Positions 54,983 to 63,907 of a DNA stretch of 64,000 nucleotides are shown here, piece after piece. This DNA is from Chloroflexota bacterium (GTDB lineage Bacteria > Chloroflexota > Dehalococcoidia > Lucifugimonadales > UBA3495), in NCBI GenBank assembly GCA_028875055.1, contig JAPPGG010000066.1:106125-170124 (forward strand), in the 5' to 3' direction. Position 1 is the first letter of the stretch. Each line of letters opens with the position of its first letter. A program made the translations under genes and the position numbers. The notes under the pieces were generated by a model that made no database searches, was not told the origin of the DNA, and worked only from the letters and a program-made list of their open reading frames with translations.

Positions 54983-55579
54983 CTAGGCGCTGACCTCCCG
55001 GCCCCCACCGGGAACCGGGGATTCGCCCTCCGTGGAAGGGGAAAAGGCCATTTCCCGGGGCGTGCCCGGGCCGGGTTGACCATCATCCGGCCGGGTCGCC
55101 GTTCCTTGGACGGCGGGGGCGGGAGAACCGCTGGCCGGTGAGCGTCCCCATTGCTCGTCCTCACTGTTCCAGAGTTGCCAGGCGGTAATTCCTCCCAGCA
55201 CCGCGAAGCTGGCGTTGAAACCGATCCAGACGAAGCCCACCACGGCGCCCGGCGTGTCGGGGCTGCCGTACAGTTCTTCAAACCAGTTGGCAAAAAACCA
55301 GATGGTGAGAAACATGGCGGCGAACAGCAGGAAGTTCTTGCTCAAGTAGGCAAAGCTGACGTTGTCGTCCTGTTGACGCCGGTCGAACTCCCGTTTCCTC
55401 TGGAAATGGAAGACCAGCGTTACCAGAATCCCAAGGGCAGTGAGCCAGTTCAGGTAGTCCCAAACCAGGTGGGGTTCCGGCATCAGCCCGCCATACAACT
55501 CTCCGCCGACGAAGTGAATCCCCAGCGCCAGGGTTATGGCGGCCAGCGTTACTGCAAGGACTCTTTTCAGGATGCCCAT
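54983..55579 (-). CDS. Small membrane protein, tandem paralogue 1
   Basis: A 198-residue protein with four hydrophobic helices and a low-complexity Pro/Gly tail. The start MGILKRVLAVTLA at 55579 has GAGG six bases upstream. It shares with its neighbour at 55588-56055 the order helix, short loop ending in (G)xxYxG, WxYL, helix, QRKRxxDR, helix with IWFFxNWF, then W and a last helix GITAxxxW. The function is unknown. It begins eight bases after the end of the paralogue, so the two form an operon closed by the terminator at 54891-54935. Confidence 0.82.
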   Translation of the reverse strand: MGILKRVLAVTLAAITLALGIHFVGGELYGGLMPEPHLVWDYLNWLTALGILVTLVFHFQRKREFDRRQQDDNVSFAYLSKNFLLFAAMFLTIWFFANWFEELYGSPDTPGAVVGFVWIGFNASFAVLGGITAWQLWNSEDEQWGRSPASGSPAPAVQGTATRPDDGQPGPGTPREMAFSPSTEGESPVPGGGREVSA

Positions 55580-55587
55580 AGCCGCCT

Positions 55588-56055
55588 CTACACTCGACCG
55601 GTACTGGCGTTGCCTGCGCCGGGGGCGGAGTTGCGCCACATGCGGATGCCGGTCAGCCCCACCAGAATTGCCAGTATCGGGTCCAGGATGTACCAGATAA
55701 CCATTGTGGCGGTGGACTGGTCGCCAATGGGACTGGAAGAAAGGAAGTCAAACCAGTTGCGGAAGAACCAGATGGCCACCACCAGGGACAGGAAGAACAT
55801 CACGTTAGCTTCCAGACGCTCCCGGTTCAGGGTATCTGCGCGAATCCGGTCCGCCGCCCGTTTTCGCTGCAGCTGCACCGACACCGTGATAGCGATGGAT
55901 ACCGCCATCAGCATGTCCAGGTAGTACCAGACGGCCAACTCGGCCTGGCCGATGCCGCTGTAAATGGGACCGAGAATGAACTGCATTGATACTGCGATCC
56001 CGCAAAATATCAATAGCAGCCCCATAAGCATCCTGAGAACGTCCATCCCAACCAC
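55588..56055 (-). CDS. Small membrane protein, tandem paralogue 2
   Basis: A 155-residue four-helix membrane protein and paralogue of the downstream gene: IYSGIGQAELAVWYYLDMLMAVSIA, VQLQRKRAADRIRAD, VVAIWFFRNWFDFL and ILVGLTGIRMW. The start is either GTG 56055 (MVGMDVL), with GGGGAG upstream, or ATG 56046. The function is not recognised. The invariant WFFxNWF and QRKR motifs in both copies suggest they may assemble as a heteromer. Confidence 0.82.
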   Translation of the reverse strand: MVGMDVLRMLMGLLLIFCGIAVSMQFILGPIYSGIGQAELAVWYYLDMLMAVSIAITVSVQLQRKRAADRIRADTLNRERLEANVMFFLSLVVAIWFFRNWFDFLSSSPIGDQSTATMVIWYILDPILAILVGLTGIRMWRNSAPGAGNASTGRV

Positions 56056-56372
56056 ACTCCCCAGTTTCTCGAACGTTCCAATGCTAGCATTTTGGCCCCA
56101 AGTACTTCCCAGCGCTCGCGCTACGGATTACCCCCACTTTTTGAAATTCGCTGCGGCGTCGTAATCTGCGGGCGCTGCTCTCCCGGGCGCTGTCCCCAGC
56201 GCGGGCGCCGGGCCGGGCCACTTGGCGCACGCGGGAAGCGTTACCCTTCAGGGGGTATGGCACAGGCAATATGGATGAACTCCAGCCCGGTCGGTCTTGA
56301 AACCCTCCCTTCCCAAATTGACACTCGTTCGGGCTGGCAAATATAATTTCGTAAAGCTACAGGCGAAATCAG

Positions 56373-56549
56373 CAAGAGTTCAAAGTTGGTGGGATTTCCG
56401 GTCCAGCCAGCGCCGTCATACTGGCGAAAGCCGGTATCCAGGATTCCTTGCTACGCTTGACCCGTATTCACTGTCTGCCTGGCTGGATACCGGCCTGCGC
56501 CGGAATGACGAGTTCAAGGCCTCCGTGAATATCAACCCTGAACTGGTAC
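56373..56549. repeat. Dispersed repeat B, copy 4 (full length)
   Basis: About 177 bp matching 26566-26742 along its length, with an internal CTGGCGAAAGCCGG, TGCTACGCTTGACC, GTATTCACTGTC, GCGCCGGAATGACGAG and ATCAACCCTGAAC. It lies between the membrane-protein pair and yqeY; I see nothing else in the 565-bp gap. Confidence 0.8.
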
Positions 56550-56620
56550 CGAAATCACGCCGGTACTTTTCTGGGGCGGCGGGCAATCGAACACTGCGTG
56601 CCGCCCTTAATGCAAGAGTT

Positions 56621-57073
56621 ATGACCATTCGAGAAAGACTGGAAGCCGACATCCTGGCAGCCATGCGCAACCGCGACCAGCAGCGCCTGGATGCCCTGCG
56701 CTACCTGAAGAGCGCCATCAACCGCGTCGAAATAGACCGCCGGACCACCCTGGACAACGAGGGAGTAACCGAGGTCGTTGTGCGCCAGGTCAAGGACCGC
56801 CGCGACAGCATCCGCATGTTCGAGGAGGGCGGTCGCCAGGACCTGGTGGAGAAGGAAACGGCCGACCTGGTTATCATAGAAGAGTACATGCCTCCCCAAA
56901 TGGGCGAGGAGGAACTAATGGCCCTGATTACGGAAACCATCAGCCAGGTGGGGGCCGAGTCGATGCGCGACAAGGGCAGGGTGATGGGTCGCCTGATGCC
57001 CCAGCTCCAGGGAAAGGCCGATGGCCAGCAGGTAAATGCCATCGTAACCCGGATCCTCGAATCCGGGGGTTAG
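56621..57073 (+). CDS. yqeY: GatB/YqeY domain protein
   Basis: A 150-residue helical protein of the YqeY family, related to the tRNA-binding tail domain of GatB (MTIRERLEADILAAMRNRDQQRLDALRYLKSAI, EEYMPPQMGEEEL, DKGRVMGRLMPQLQGKADGQQVN). The start ATG 56621 matches the family length; the frame stays open 5' into the repeat but that part is non-coding. The molecular function is unknown despite wide conservation. It is 66 bp upstream of purQ on the same strand. Confidence 0.93.
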   Translation: MTIRERLEADILAAMRNRDQQRLDALRYLKSAINRVEIDRRTTLDNEGVTEVVVRQVKDRRDSIRMFEEGGRQDLVEKETADLVIIEEYMPPQMGEEELMALITETISQVGAESMRDKGRVMGRLMPQLQGKADGQQVNAIVTRILESGG

Positions 57074-57139
57074 GAGACCCGCCGAAAGCCCGATCCTCCG
57101 CCGACTAATCCCGCTTACGCCTTCCGGACTGATTCTGTT

Positions 57140-57829
57140 ATGCGTTTTGGCATCCTCGTTTTTCCTGGCACCTGGAGCGACACCGACTGCTATCACCAGG
57201 TAAAGACTGTCCTGGGCCAGGAAGCAGACTACGTCTGGCACCGGCAGAAGTCCCTGGCCGGATACGACTGCCTGATTGTTCCCGGCGGCTTCTCCTACGG
57301 CGACTATCTGCGCGCCGGCGCGTTGGCTCGCTTTGCGCCCGTTATGGAAGCGCTGGCCGGCTTCGCGGAGAGAGGCGGCACGGTGGTAGGCATTTGCAAC
57401 GGCTTCCAGGTGCTCTGCGAGGCGGGGCTGCTCCCGGGCGCATTGATGCGCAACGCCCACCTGGAGTATCGCTGCCAGTGGACCAACCTCCGGACGGAGC
57501 GCACCGACACCCCATTCACGTCCAGGTGCCGTCCCGCCCAGGCCCTGCGCATTCCTGTTTCTCACGGCGAGGGCAACTATTACGCCGACGAAGCTACGCT
57601 GAACCGGCTGGAGGACAACGGGCAGGTCCTCTTCCGGTATTGCGACGATGCAGGCCAGGCGAACGAGGCTGCCAACCCCAACGGTTCCGCTCGCAACATC
57701 GCCGGAATCCTTAACGATAAAGGCAACGTGTTGGGAATGATGCCGCACCCGGAACGCAGCTGCGAACCCCTGCTGGGCAGTGAAGACGGCAACCTCATCT
57801 TTCTCTCCCTGATTGACCACCTGGCCTGA
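57140..57829 (+). CDS. purQ: Phosphoribosylformylglycinamidine synthase subunit PurQ
   Basis: A 229-residue glutamine amidotransferase subunit. The nucleophile Cys is in GICNGFQVLCEAGLLPGAL and the His/Glu of the triad in MMPHPERSCEP. The N-terminus MRFGILVFPGTWSDTDCYHQV is typical. It supplies ammonia to PurL (59099-61333) in the fourth step of purine synthesis. The small PurS subunit, usual partner of this short PurQ/PurL type, is not visible in the window. Confidence 0.97.
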   Translation: MRFGILVFPGTWSDTDCYHQVKTVLGQEADYVWHRQKSLAGYDCLIVPGGFSYGDYLRAGALARFAPVMEALAGFAERGGTVVGICNGFQVLCEAGLLPGALMRNAHLEYRCQWTNLRTERTDTPFTSRCRPAQALRIPVSHGEGNYYADEATLNRLEDNGQVLFRYCDDAGQANEAANPNGSARNIAGILNDKGNVLGMMPHPERSCEPLLGSEDGNLIFLSLIDHLA

Positions 57830-57986
57830 AGCAGCCGCTCCCGGGGCCCCGGTTGCCCCACCGAAACCCGCAATGGAGGGGCGCAGCGTCAAATACCCCT
57901 GGAAACCAGGCCCGACAGCGTTGCGCCCGTTGGCGAACAGGCATTAAACTTTCGTTTTCCAGTACGTGCCAGAGCAGGGGCTGAAT

Positions 57987-58949
57987 ATGCTTCCAAAAGT
58001 ATTTATTGACGGACATACCGGCACAACCGGTCTCCGCATCCACCAGTGGATGGCAGGCCGCGACGATATCGAACTGCTGACCCTGCCGGAAGAACTGCGA
58101 CGCAATCCTGAGGAGCGACGGGGGCAGATAATGGAGGCGGACGTTGCCGTCTTATGTCTGCCCGACGACGCGGCCCAGGAGGTGGCAGGCTGGGTGGCAG
58201 AAGCTGACACTCGGTTGATCGATGCCAGCACCGCCCATCGCGTTGCCGAGGGCTGGGCCTACGGCCTGCCGGAACTGGAACCGGGGCAGCGGCAAGCCAT
58301 CCACGATGCCAAGCTGGTATCCAATCCCGGCTGCTATCCGACCGGGTTCAGCCTGCTGGTGCGCCCCCTGGTGGATGCCGGTCTGCTTGCTGCGGGAGCG
58401 CCCGTTTCCGTCAACGCCCTTTCGGGGTACTCAGGCGGCGGCAATTCCCTGATCGGCAAGTGGGAAGACCCGGGGAACGGGCTGGACAGCCTGCCCTACG
58501 AGGCGCCCTACTCCCTCTTCGCCAGGCACAAGCACATCCCTGAAATGATGAAGTATGCTCACCTGGCCCTGGAGCCCCAGTTCATTCCGGCTGTGGGACC
58601 CTTCCGGTGCGGAATGAGGGTGCAGGTACCCCTTCACGCGTCCATGCTGGAAGGGGACGCCACGGGAGATCAGGTCTGGGAAGTCCTCTACGAACGCTAT
58701 CAGGGTGAGAGGTTTGTCGAGGTTGCCCACCTGCCCGAACCGGGCGCGGTGAACGAGCGCAGTTTCAATCCCGAAGCCTGCAACGACAGCAACCGGATTC
58801 AGCTGCACGTCGCACCCCATCCCTCGGGCCACGTCCTGCTGGTTGCCCTGCTGGACAACCTGGGCAAAGGGGCCTGCGGCGCGGCCATCCAGAACCTGAA
58901 CCTGATGCTGGACTTTGACGAAGGCGCCGGCCTCCCCGACCAGGGCTAG
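57987..58949 (+). CDS. argC: N-acetyl-gamma-glutamyl-phosphate reductase, type 2
   Basis: A 320-residue ArgC of the shorter class. The NADP-binding VFIDGHTGTTGLRIHQWM is N-terminal, the active-site Cys is in LVSNPGCYPTGFSLLVRPL, and SGYSGGG and RHKHIPEM follow. It reduces N-acetyl-glutamyl-phosphate in arginine synthesis. ATG 57987 is chosen because AGGGG lies upstream. The gene sits between purQ and purL with no other arginine gene adjacent. Confidence 0.96.
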   Translation: MLPKVFIDGHTGTTGLRIHQWMAGRDDIELLTLPEELRRNPEERRGQIMEADVAVLCLPDDAAQEVAGWVAEADTRLIDASTAHRVAEGWAYGLPELEPGQRQAIHDAKLVSNPGCYPTGFSLLVRPLVDAGLLAAGAPVSVNALSGYSGGGNSLIGKWEDPGNGLDSLPYEAPYSLFARHKHIPEMMKYAHLALEPQFIPAVGPFRCGMRVQVPLHASMLEGDATGDQVWEVLYERYQGERFVEVAHLPEPGAVNERSFNPEACNDSNRIQLHVAPHPSGHVLLVALLDNLGKGACGAAIQNLNLMLDFDEGAGLPDQG

Positions 58950-59098
58950 CGGCCTGTCGAGGCCGGGGCATTTTCGGCAAAGCCGTCCAGGCGGCTCCCG
59001 AACCTTGCTGCCCCTCCACCGGGAACGTTCCGGTGGCGAAGGCAGGCATCCAGGACTGTTTGGTCCTTCACTCCCCCACAGGACGGATCAGGACTTTC

Positions 59099-61333
59099 AT
59101 GCCCGTTTCCAAAGAGATCCTTGACGAAATAGCCCTGAGCCAGGCCGAATATGACATGATCGTGGACCGCCTGGACCGGGAACCCAACTCCGTGGAACTG
59201 GGAATGTTCGGCGCCCTCTGGAGCGAGCACTGCGGCTACAAGCATTCCCGACCTCTGCTGCGCTTTTTCCCAAGCCGTTCTCCCCGAGTTTTGTCCCAGT
59301 CCGGCGCTGAAAATGCCGGTGCCGTGGACATTGGGGATGGTCTGGCCGTGGTCTTCAAGGTCGAGTCTCACAACCACCCTTCGGCGGTGGAACCCCTGCA
59401 GGGTGCGGCCACCGGCGTGGGCGGGATAGTACGCGACATTCTTGCCATGGGCGCCCGACCCATTGCCCTGCTCAACTCCCTCCGGTTTGGGCCCCCCGAC
59501 TCCAGCCACAACCGCCACCTGTTCCAGGGCGTCGTGGAGGGCATTTCCTGGTACGGCAACTGCATCGGCGTCCCCGATGTGGCCGGCGAAATCTATTTTG
59601 ACCAGTCCTACTCCCACAATCCGCTGGTCAACGCCATGTGCGTGGGGCTGGTTTCCAGCGACAGGCTGGCATCCGCCGCCGCCGGCCGGTCGGGCAGCGT
59701 GCTGCTGCTGGTGGGCGCGGACACCGGGCGGGACGGCATACACGGCGCCTCGGGCCTGGCCTCCCGCACCTTCGAGGAAGAACAGGAACTGCGGCCCACC
59801 GTCCAGGTTGGCAACCCCTTCCTGGAAAAGGTCCTGATCGAGTCCTGCCTGGAAGCCCTGGAGACGGGGTTCGTCACGGGGATTCAGGACCTGGGCGCCG
59901 CCGGCCTTACCAGCGCGGCCATCGAATCGGCTTACCGGGGACGGCGGGGCATCATCCTTGACATCGCCCAGGTGCACCGGCGCGAGTCGGGGATGACCGG
60001 TTACGAAGTTATGCTTTCCGAGTCCCAGGAACGCATGCTGCTGGTCACGTCACCGGAGCACGTCGCCGACGTCCGGCAGGTCTTTGACAAATGGGATGTC
60101 CCGTGCCGGGAGATTGGCCACGTTATTCGGGACCCCCAGGCCCACATCCTGGATGGCGACCAGGGCATCGCCCAGCTCCCCATCAAGCATTTGACCGAAG
60201 CTCCCAGGTACCGATTGAAGGGCCAGCCCAGCCGCGAGCAGCTGGAGCGGCAACAACTCAACATCAAGGACATCTCCCTGCCTGACCCGGGGGTTGGAGA
60301 CATCCTCCTCAAGCTGCTTGCCTCGCCCAACATCGCCAGCAAGCGCTCCGTTTACCGGCAGTATGACCACCAGGTCCAGACCAATACGGTGGCAGGACCC
60401 GGGGGCGACGCCGCGGTCCTCAGAATCAAGGGCACAAAGAAGGCCGTGGCGCTGACCATCGACTGCAACAGCCGGTACTGCTACCTGGACCCATACCGGG
60501 GCGGGCAGATCGTGGTGGCCGAAGCCTGCCGCAACCTGTCCTGCGTCGGGGCCGAACCGCTGGCCCTTACCGACTGCCTGAACTTCGGCAATCCGGAGCG
60601 TCCCGAAATCTATTACCAGTTGGAATGGTGCGTACGGGGAATGGCGCGGGCCTGCCGCGTACTGGGCGTGCCCGTGGTCAGCGGCAACGTGAGCCTATAC
60701 AACGAGTCCCAGGGGCAGGCCATATACCCCACACCAATAGTAGGCGGGCTGGGTCTGCTGGAGGACGTTTCCCAGCGCACCGGGTCTGCCTTTACCGAAG
60801 CGGGACTGACCGTATTTATGCTGGGCCAGTCCAACCTGCAGGCAAGAAGCTCCGACCTGGCGGGAAGCGAGCTTCAAAAGGAGATATACGGAATGGTTTC
60901 CGGCCGCCCGGCCATTGACCTGGCGTTGGAGCAGCGGGTGCAGGTCTTTTGCCGTCGGGCCATTCAGCAGGGCATAGTGGCCTCCGCCCATGACTGCGCC
61001 GAAGGTGGCCTGGCTGTGGCCCTGGCCGAGTCCTGCATTCCCAACGATGTAGGGTTTCGGGCCGGGCGGGCCCTGTCCCGGCTACCCAGCCGGTGGGACT
61101 GCTCGTACTTCGGGGAACGCCAGTCCCGAATTGTAGTCTCCACCCGTCCGGAACAGGCGCAACAGCTGCGGACGCTGGCCCTCGAAGCAAGAGTGCCCCT
61201 GATGGAGCTGGGCAGCACCGGCGGATCCACGTTCCGGCTGGGCGGCAGCGCGGACATTCCCCTGACCGCAATCGCGGAAGCCTGGGAAGGGGGACTGGAG
61301 AGGGCGCTGGGCGGCGCGGCCTGGACAGGTTAG
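59099..61333 (+). CDS. purL: Phosphoribosylformylglycinamidine synthase subunit PurL
   Basis: A 744-residue FGAM synthase of the small bacterial type. Motifs are MFGALWSEHCGYKHSRPLL near the start, VVFKVESHNHPSAVEP, GAATGVGGIVRDI, DLGAAGLTSA and GGDAAVLRIKGTKKA. The start ATG 59099 follows the family; an upstream ATG at 59033 would add 22 atypical residues. It uses ATP and PurQ-derived ammonia to convert FGAR to FGAM. A terminator hairpin follows 30 bp after the stop. Confidence 0.97.
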   Translation: MPVSKEILDEIALSQAEYDMIVDRLDREPNSVELGMFGALWSEHCGYKHSRPLLRFFPSRSPRVLSQSGAENAGAVDIGDGLAVVFKVESHNHPSAVEPLQGAATGVGGIVRDILAMGARPIALLNSLRFGPPDSSHNRHLFQGVVEGISWYGNCIGVPDVAGEIYFDQSYSHNPLVNAMCVGLVSSDRLASAAAGRSGSVLLLVGADTGRDGIHGASGLASRTFEEEQELRPTVQVGNPFLEKVLIESCLEALETGFVTGIQDLGAAGLTSAAIESAYRGRRGIILDIAQVHRRESGMTGYEVMLSESQERMLLVTSPEHVADVRQVFDKWDVPCREIGHVIRDPQAHILDGDQGIAQLPIKHLTEAPRYRLKGQPSREQLERQQLNIKDISLPDPGVGDILLKLLASPNIASKRSVYRQYDHQVQTNTVAGPGGDAAVLRIKGTKKAVALTIDCNSRYCYLDPYRGGQIVVAEACRNLSCVGAEPLALTDCLNFGNPERPEIYYQLEWCVRGMARACRVLGVPVVSGNVSLYNESQGQAIYPTPIVGGLGLLEDVSQRTGSAFTEAGLTVFMLGQSNLQARSSDLAGSELQKEIYGMVSGRPAIDLALEQRVQVFCRRAIQQGIVASAHDCAEGGLAVALAESCIPNDVGFRAGRALSRLPSRWDCSYFGERQSRIVVSTRPEQAQQLRTLALEARVPLMELGSTGGSTFRLGGSADIPLTAIAEAWEGGLERALGGAAWTG

Positions 61334-61362
61334 CCGCCCGTTCATCACCGGAAACAAAACAA

Positions 61363-61386
61363 GGGAGCGGCGAAGTAGCCGCTCCC
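61363..61386. terminator. purL terminator hairpin
   Basis: Perfect 9-bp arms GGGAGCGGC (61363-61371) and GCCGCTCCC (61378-61386) with loop GAAGTA, followed by ACTTTCTT. It is preceded by AAACAAAACAA, so it could also serve the convergent lipoprotein gene. Confidence 0.8.
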
Positions 61387-61424
61387 ACTTTCTTGCCGAC
61401 GCCGTCGGGCACGGCCTTGCCAGA

Positions 61425-62678
61425 CTAGCGGGGCAGCACTTCCAGGTACCCCACTTCCAGCTCTTCGACGGATGAAGCGCCGCCGCCGTTATGATGGTCC
61501 GAGGAGGCGCCTGCGCCATTTGAGTGATGCCCGGCGCCGCTGCCGGATGCAGCAGCGGCATCAGGCGAATTCGGAACTGCGGAAGAGGCCTGGTGCTGTC
61601 CTCCGGCAGTGTCGTCCCCCTGGGGCATCTCATGCACCTGCACCGATACTTCCACGGGCTGGCCTTCCAAAGCGTAGGGCATGCCCTGGTTGTTCCGCAG
61701 CGCCACCGTGAAGGTGTGAGTCCCCTCTCCCTGCGCCGGCACCTGGAGCCAGGGGACGTAGAGCCGGTTGAATTCCTCGCCATCAATGCTGAGCACGGCG
61801 TACCCTCTGCCAGGCTGGTGAGGTTGGCCGATTGCCGGAGAAAACTCGAACCCCTTGGGCAGGACCCGCAAGTTGTAGCCGCCCAGGGGGTCCTCATACA
61901 CCGCAACCTCAAGGGACATGGGCTCCACCGCCTCGATAGCCTTGGAGGCCCCGTGGTCCGTCGCGGAGATTCCCTCGGGAGCGGCGACGGAGGTCGTGGC
62001 TTCCAGCAGCGAGCCCTGCCAGGTCAGCTCACTGTGGTCGTTGCTGTTCAGTGAAACCTTGATTTCATGCTCTCCAGCCGCCAGATGCGGGATGTAGTGG
62101 TAAGGACCGTAAACCCGGCTCAGCTTTACCCCGTCGGAATAAATATGGGCGTGGCCGGCGCCGTCAGTATTCCCGGCGTTCACCTCTTGGGGGGCCCACT
62201 TCCACCCATCGGTATCAATCTCTACGTACAACCCCCCATCCACGGGCAAGGCGGAAACGGATATGGTTACGGGTACCGGCGATTCCATGGGCCCGTGGCC
62301 GCCGGAACCGCCGGTCTGGTCAGGGGCTCCATGAAAATTGACGCGGAACCGTCCGGTGGCGTTCGCCACAAACTGAAGCTCGCTTGACTCTCCCACCACG
62401 GCTTCCCGCTGCAGGTCGTAGCCGTGGATGTGGAAGGTTCCCGGGCGGTCCGTCTCCAGGTTCAACACAACATCATCGCCCTGTCGGACCTGGATGGTTT
62501 CGGGGGTAAGGCGGTCTTCCAAAAAGCTGACCGCCACCGTTGATGAAGGAGGCTCACCCGGCGACGCAGAACTTACGGGTTCAGAGGGGGAGCCGGTGCC
62601 ACAAGCGGCAGCGAGGACCAATGCGGGAGTCAACAGCCCCGCCAATAGGACATGCCTGCCATTCCTGAAGAAACGCAT
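61425..62678 (-). CDS. Lipoprotein with cupredoxin-like domain and two repeat domains
   Basis: A 417-residue exported protein (lipobox LAAAC). Residues about 45-140 resemble a cupredoxin fold (TIQVRQGDDVVLNLETDRPGTFHIHGYD, TGRFRVNFHG), though a canonical Cys of a blue-copper site is absent. Two related beta domains follow: one with WKWAPQEVN, HAHIYSDGVKLSRVYGPYHYI and HEIKVSLNSNDH, the other with FEFSPAIGQ, YAVLSIDGEEFNRLYVPW and HTFTVALRNNQG. The tail is rich in Ser, Gly and His (GHHSNG, DHHNGGG). It probably binds a metal such as copper in the envelope (inference). It is upstream of a His-rich protein and a YtkA-like protein in reading direction terms. Confidence 0.82.
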   Translation of the reverse strand: MRFFRNGRHVLLAGLLTPALVLAAACGTGSPSEPVSSASPGEPPSSTVAVSFLEDRLTPETIQVRQGDDVVLNLETDRPGTFHIHGYDLQREAVVGESSELQFVANATGRFRVNFHGAPDQTGGSGGHGPMESPVPVTISVSALPVDGGLYVEIDTDGWKWAPQEVNAGNTDGAGHAHIYSDGVKLSRVYGPYHYIPHLAAGEHEIKVSLNSNDHSELTWQGSLLEATTSVAAPEGISATDHGASKAIEAVEPMSLEVAVYEDPLGGYNLRVLPKGFEFSPAIGQPHQPGRGYAVLSIDGEEFNRLYVPWLQVPAQGEGTHTFTVALRNNQGMPYALEGQPVEVSVQVHEMPQGDDTAGGQHQASSAVPNSPDAAAASGSGAGHHSNGAGASSDHHNGGGASSVEELEVGYLEVLPR

Positions 62679-62815
62679 AACAACTCCTGAACTAAAGCGT
62701 GGAACTACGCAATTGCCTGACGCGCTGGAGGCATGGGGCTCCCGGCTGGCCCGGGGCCCTGACTTCTAACGCAGGCATTGAACTGTCCGGAGTTCACACT
62801 TCGGACATTCAGGAG

Positions 62816-63238
62816 CTAGGTCGCGGGAGGCTTTCGGGGAGGAAGGATCAGGGCTTCGCCGGGGACAACGTCCTCGGCGGCAAAGGCAGCCAGCAGGGGA
62901 CCATTACCGGGATCGGGGAAGCGCAGGGCTTCAGCAGATGGTCCGGAAGGCGCAGCAATCAACCCGCTCCCCGAGCCATCATAGCTGACCAGGAAGGAAA
63001 GGCTGTCGGGAAGCTGCTGCCCGTCCGACGGGTCTGTTGAGGGAAGGTGGCCGTGGCCTCCCCTGGAGTCGTACACGTGGACGTGGTAACCCCTGGCATC
63101 CCCGGCCCCGACACCCAAATAGACGTGGCCGTGATTGTGCTGCCACTCCACGTAATGGTGGTCCAGCAGGGGGCCGGCCACGGGCAGCAGCAACGCGTAC
63201 AAAGCTACGACTATCAGGGGACGAAGGAGCTGTGACAT
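62816..63238 (-). CDS. Small exported His-rich protein
   Basis: A 140-residue protein with an N-terminal hydrophobic segment (LLRPLIVVALYALLLPVAGPLL) followed by a His-rich mature part: DHHYVEWQHNHGHVYLG, GYHVHVYD and GGHGHLPS. The spacing of His pairs suggests metal binding. I do not recognise a family. It lies 63 bp downstream of the YtkA/FixH-like gene and 137 bp upstream of the cupredoxin-like gene, all on the same strand, so a shared role in envelope metal handling is plausible. Confidence 0.72.
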   Translation of the reverse strand: MSQLLRPLIVVALYALLLPVAGPLLDHHYVEWQHNHGHVYLGVGAGDARGYHVHVYDSRGGHGHLPSTDPSDGQQLPDSLSFLVSYDGSGSGLIAAPSGPSAEALRFPDPGNGPLLAAFAAEDVVPGEALILPPRKPPAT

Positions 63239-63301
63239 CTATCTCAGGCGTTCACCAGGTTGGCCTGCGCCGGGGAACATCCACCAGGTCGAGAAAACCG
63301 C

Positions 63302-63907
63302 CTACCCGCTGGCCCGGCGGCGGCGTAGGCCCGAACGAACACGGTCATAGGTCCAGATGCCCACGGCAAGTACGGCCACCGCAATTGCGGCTACCAGGAT
63401 CAGGTTTATGGGTCGCCCTTCCCGGACATCCATAGGCACGCTAATGGTCTCGTCCCCCAGTTCCGTGGTCACGTTGATGCTGACTTGCCACAGGCCGGGA
63501 GCGCTGAAGGGCAGGGTAGTCTCAAAAAATTGGGGAAGGACGTCGTTGTCGGCAATAATCGGCCCAAACTCGTAACCCAGGTGCGGACCGTCCGCTGAAA
63601 CCCTTACTGAAGCCGCGGTCAGGGTCTCTTCGGTCTCCAGGGCAATGACTCTCAGGCTCAGGTGGGTGTTGTTGACAATGGCCCTGCTGGGCAGGATGGA
63701 GACCTCGAACCGGTAGGGACCCTGTTCCTGGGTGTCAATGAGCGTGGCCTTGCCATTGGCTAAGGCCGCCGGGGCAGCCAGGAAAGCAGCGCCGCCGAGG
63801 ATAGTGGTGCCAACCAGGATAACGAGGAGCAGGAATATCCGGCTACCGGGGAAGGAAGATAGCAAATTCAATTTCCAGATAATTGCAGTGTCCCAACATT
63901 CTAACAC
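63302..63907 (-). CDS. YtkA/FixH-like membrane-anchored protein
   Basis: A roughly 200-residue protein with an N-terminal signal or anchor (FLLLVILVGTTILGGAAFLAA), an extracytoplasmic beta domain (YRFEVSILPSRAIVNNTHLSLRV, FFETTLPFSAPGLWQVSINVTTELGDETISVPMDV) and a C-terminal membrane helix followed by a basic tail (GLRRRRASG). The beta domain resembles YtkA/CopC-type immunoglobulin-like modules. The start is uncertain: the longest frame uses GTG at 63907, with TTG codons further in and no ATG near. It is first of three genes that may form an envelope metal locus. Confidence 0.75.
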   Translation of the reverse strand: MLECWDTAIIWKLNLLSSFPGSRIFLLLVILVGTTILGGAAFLAAPAALANGKATLIDTQEQGPYRFEVSILPSRAIVNNTHLSLRVIALETEETLTAASVRVSADGPHLGYEFGPIIADNDVLPQFFETTLPFSAPGLWQVSINVTTELGDETISVPMDVREGRPINLILVAAIAVAVLAVGIWTYDRVRSGLRRRRASG

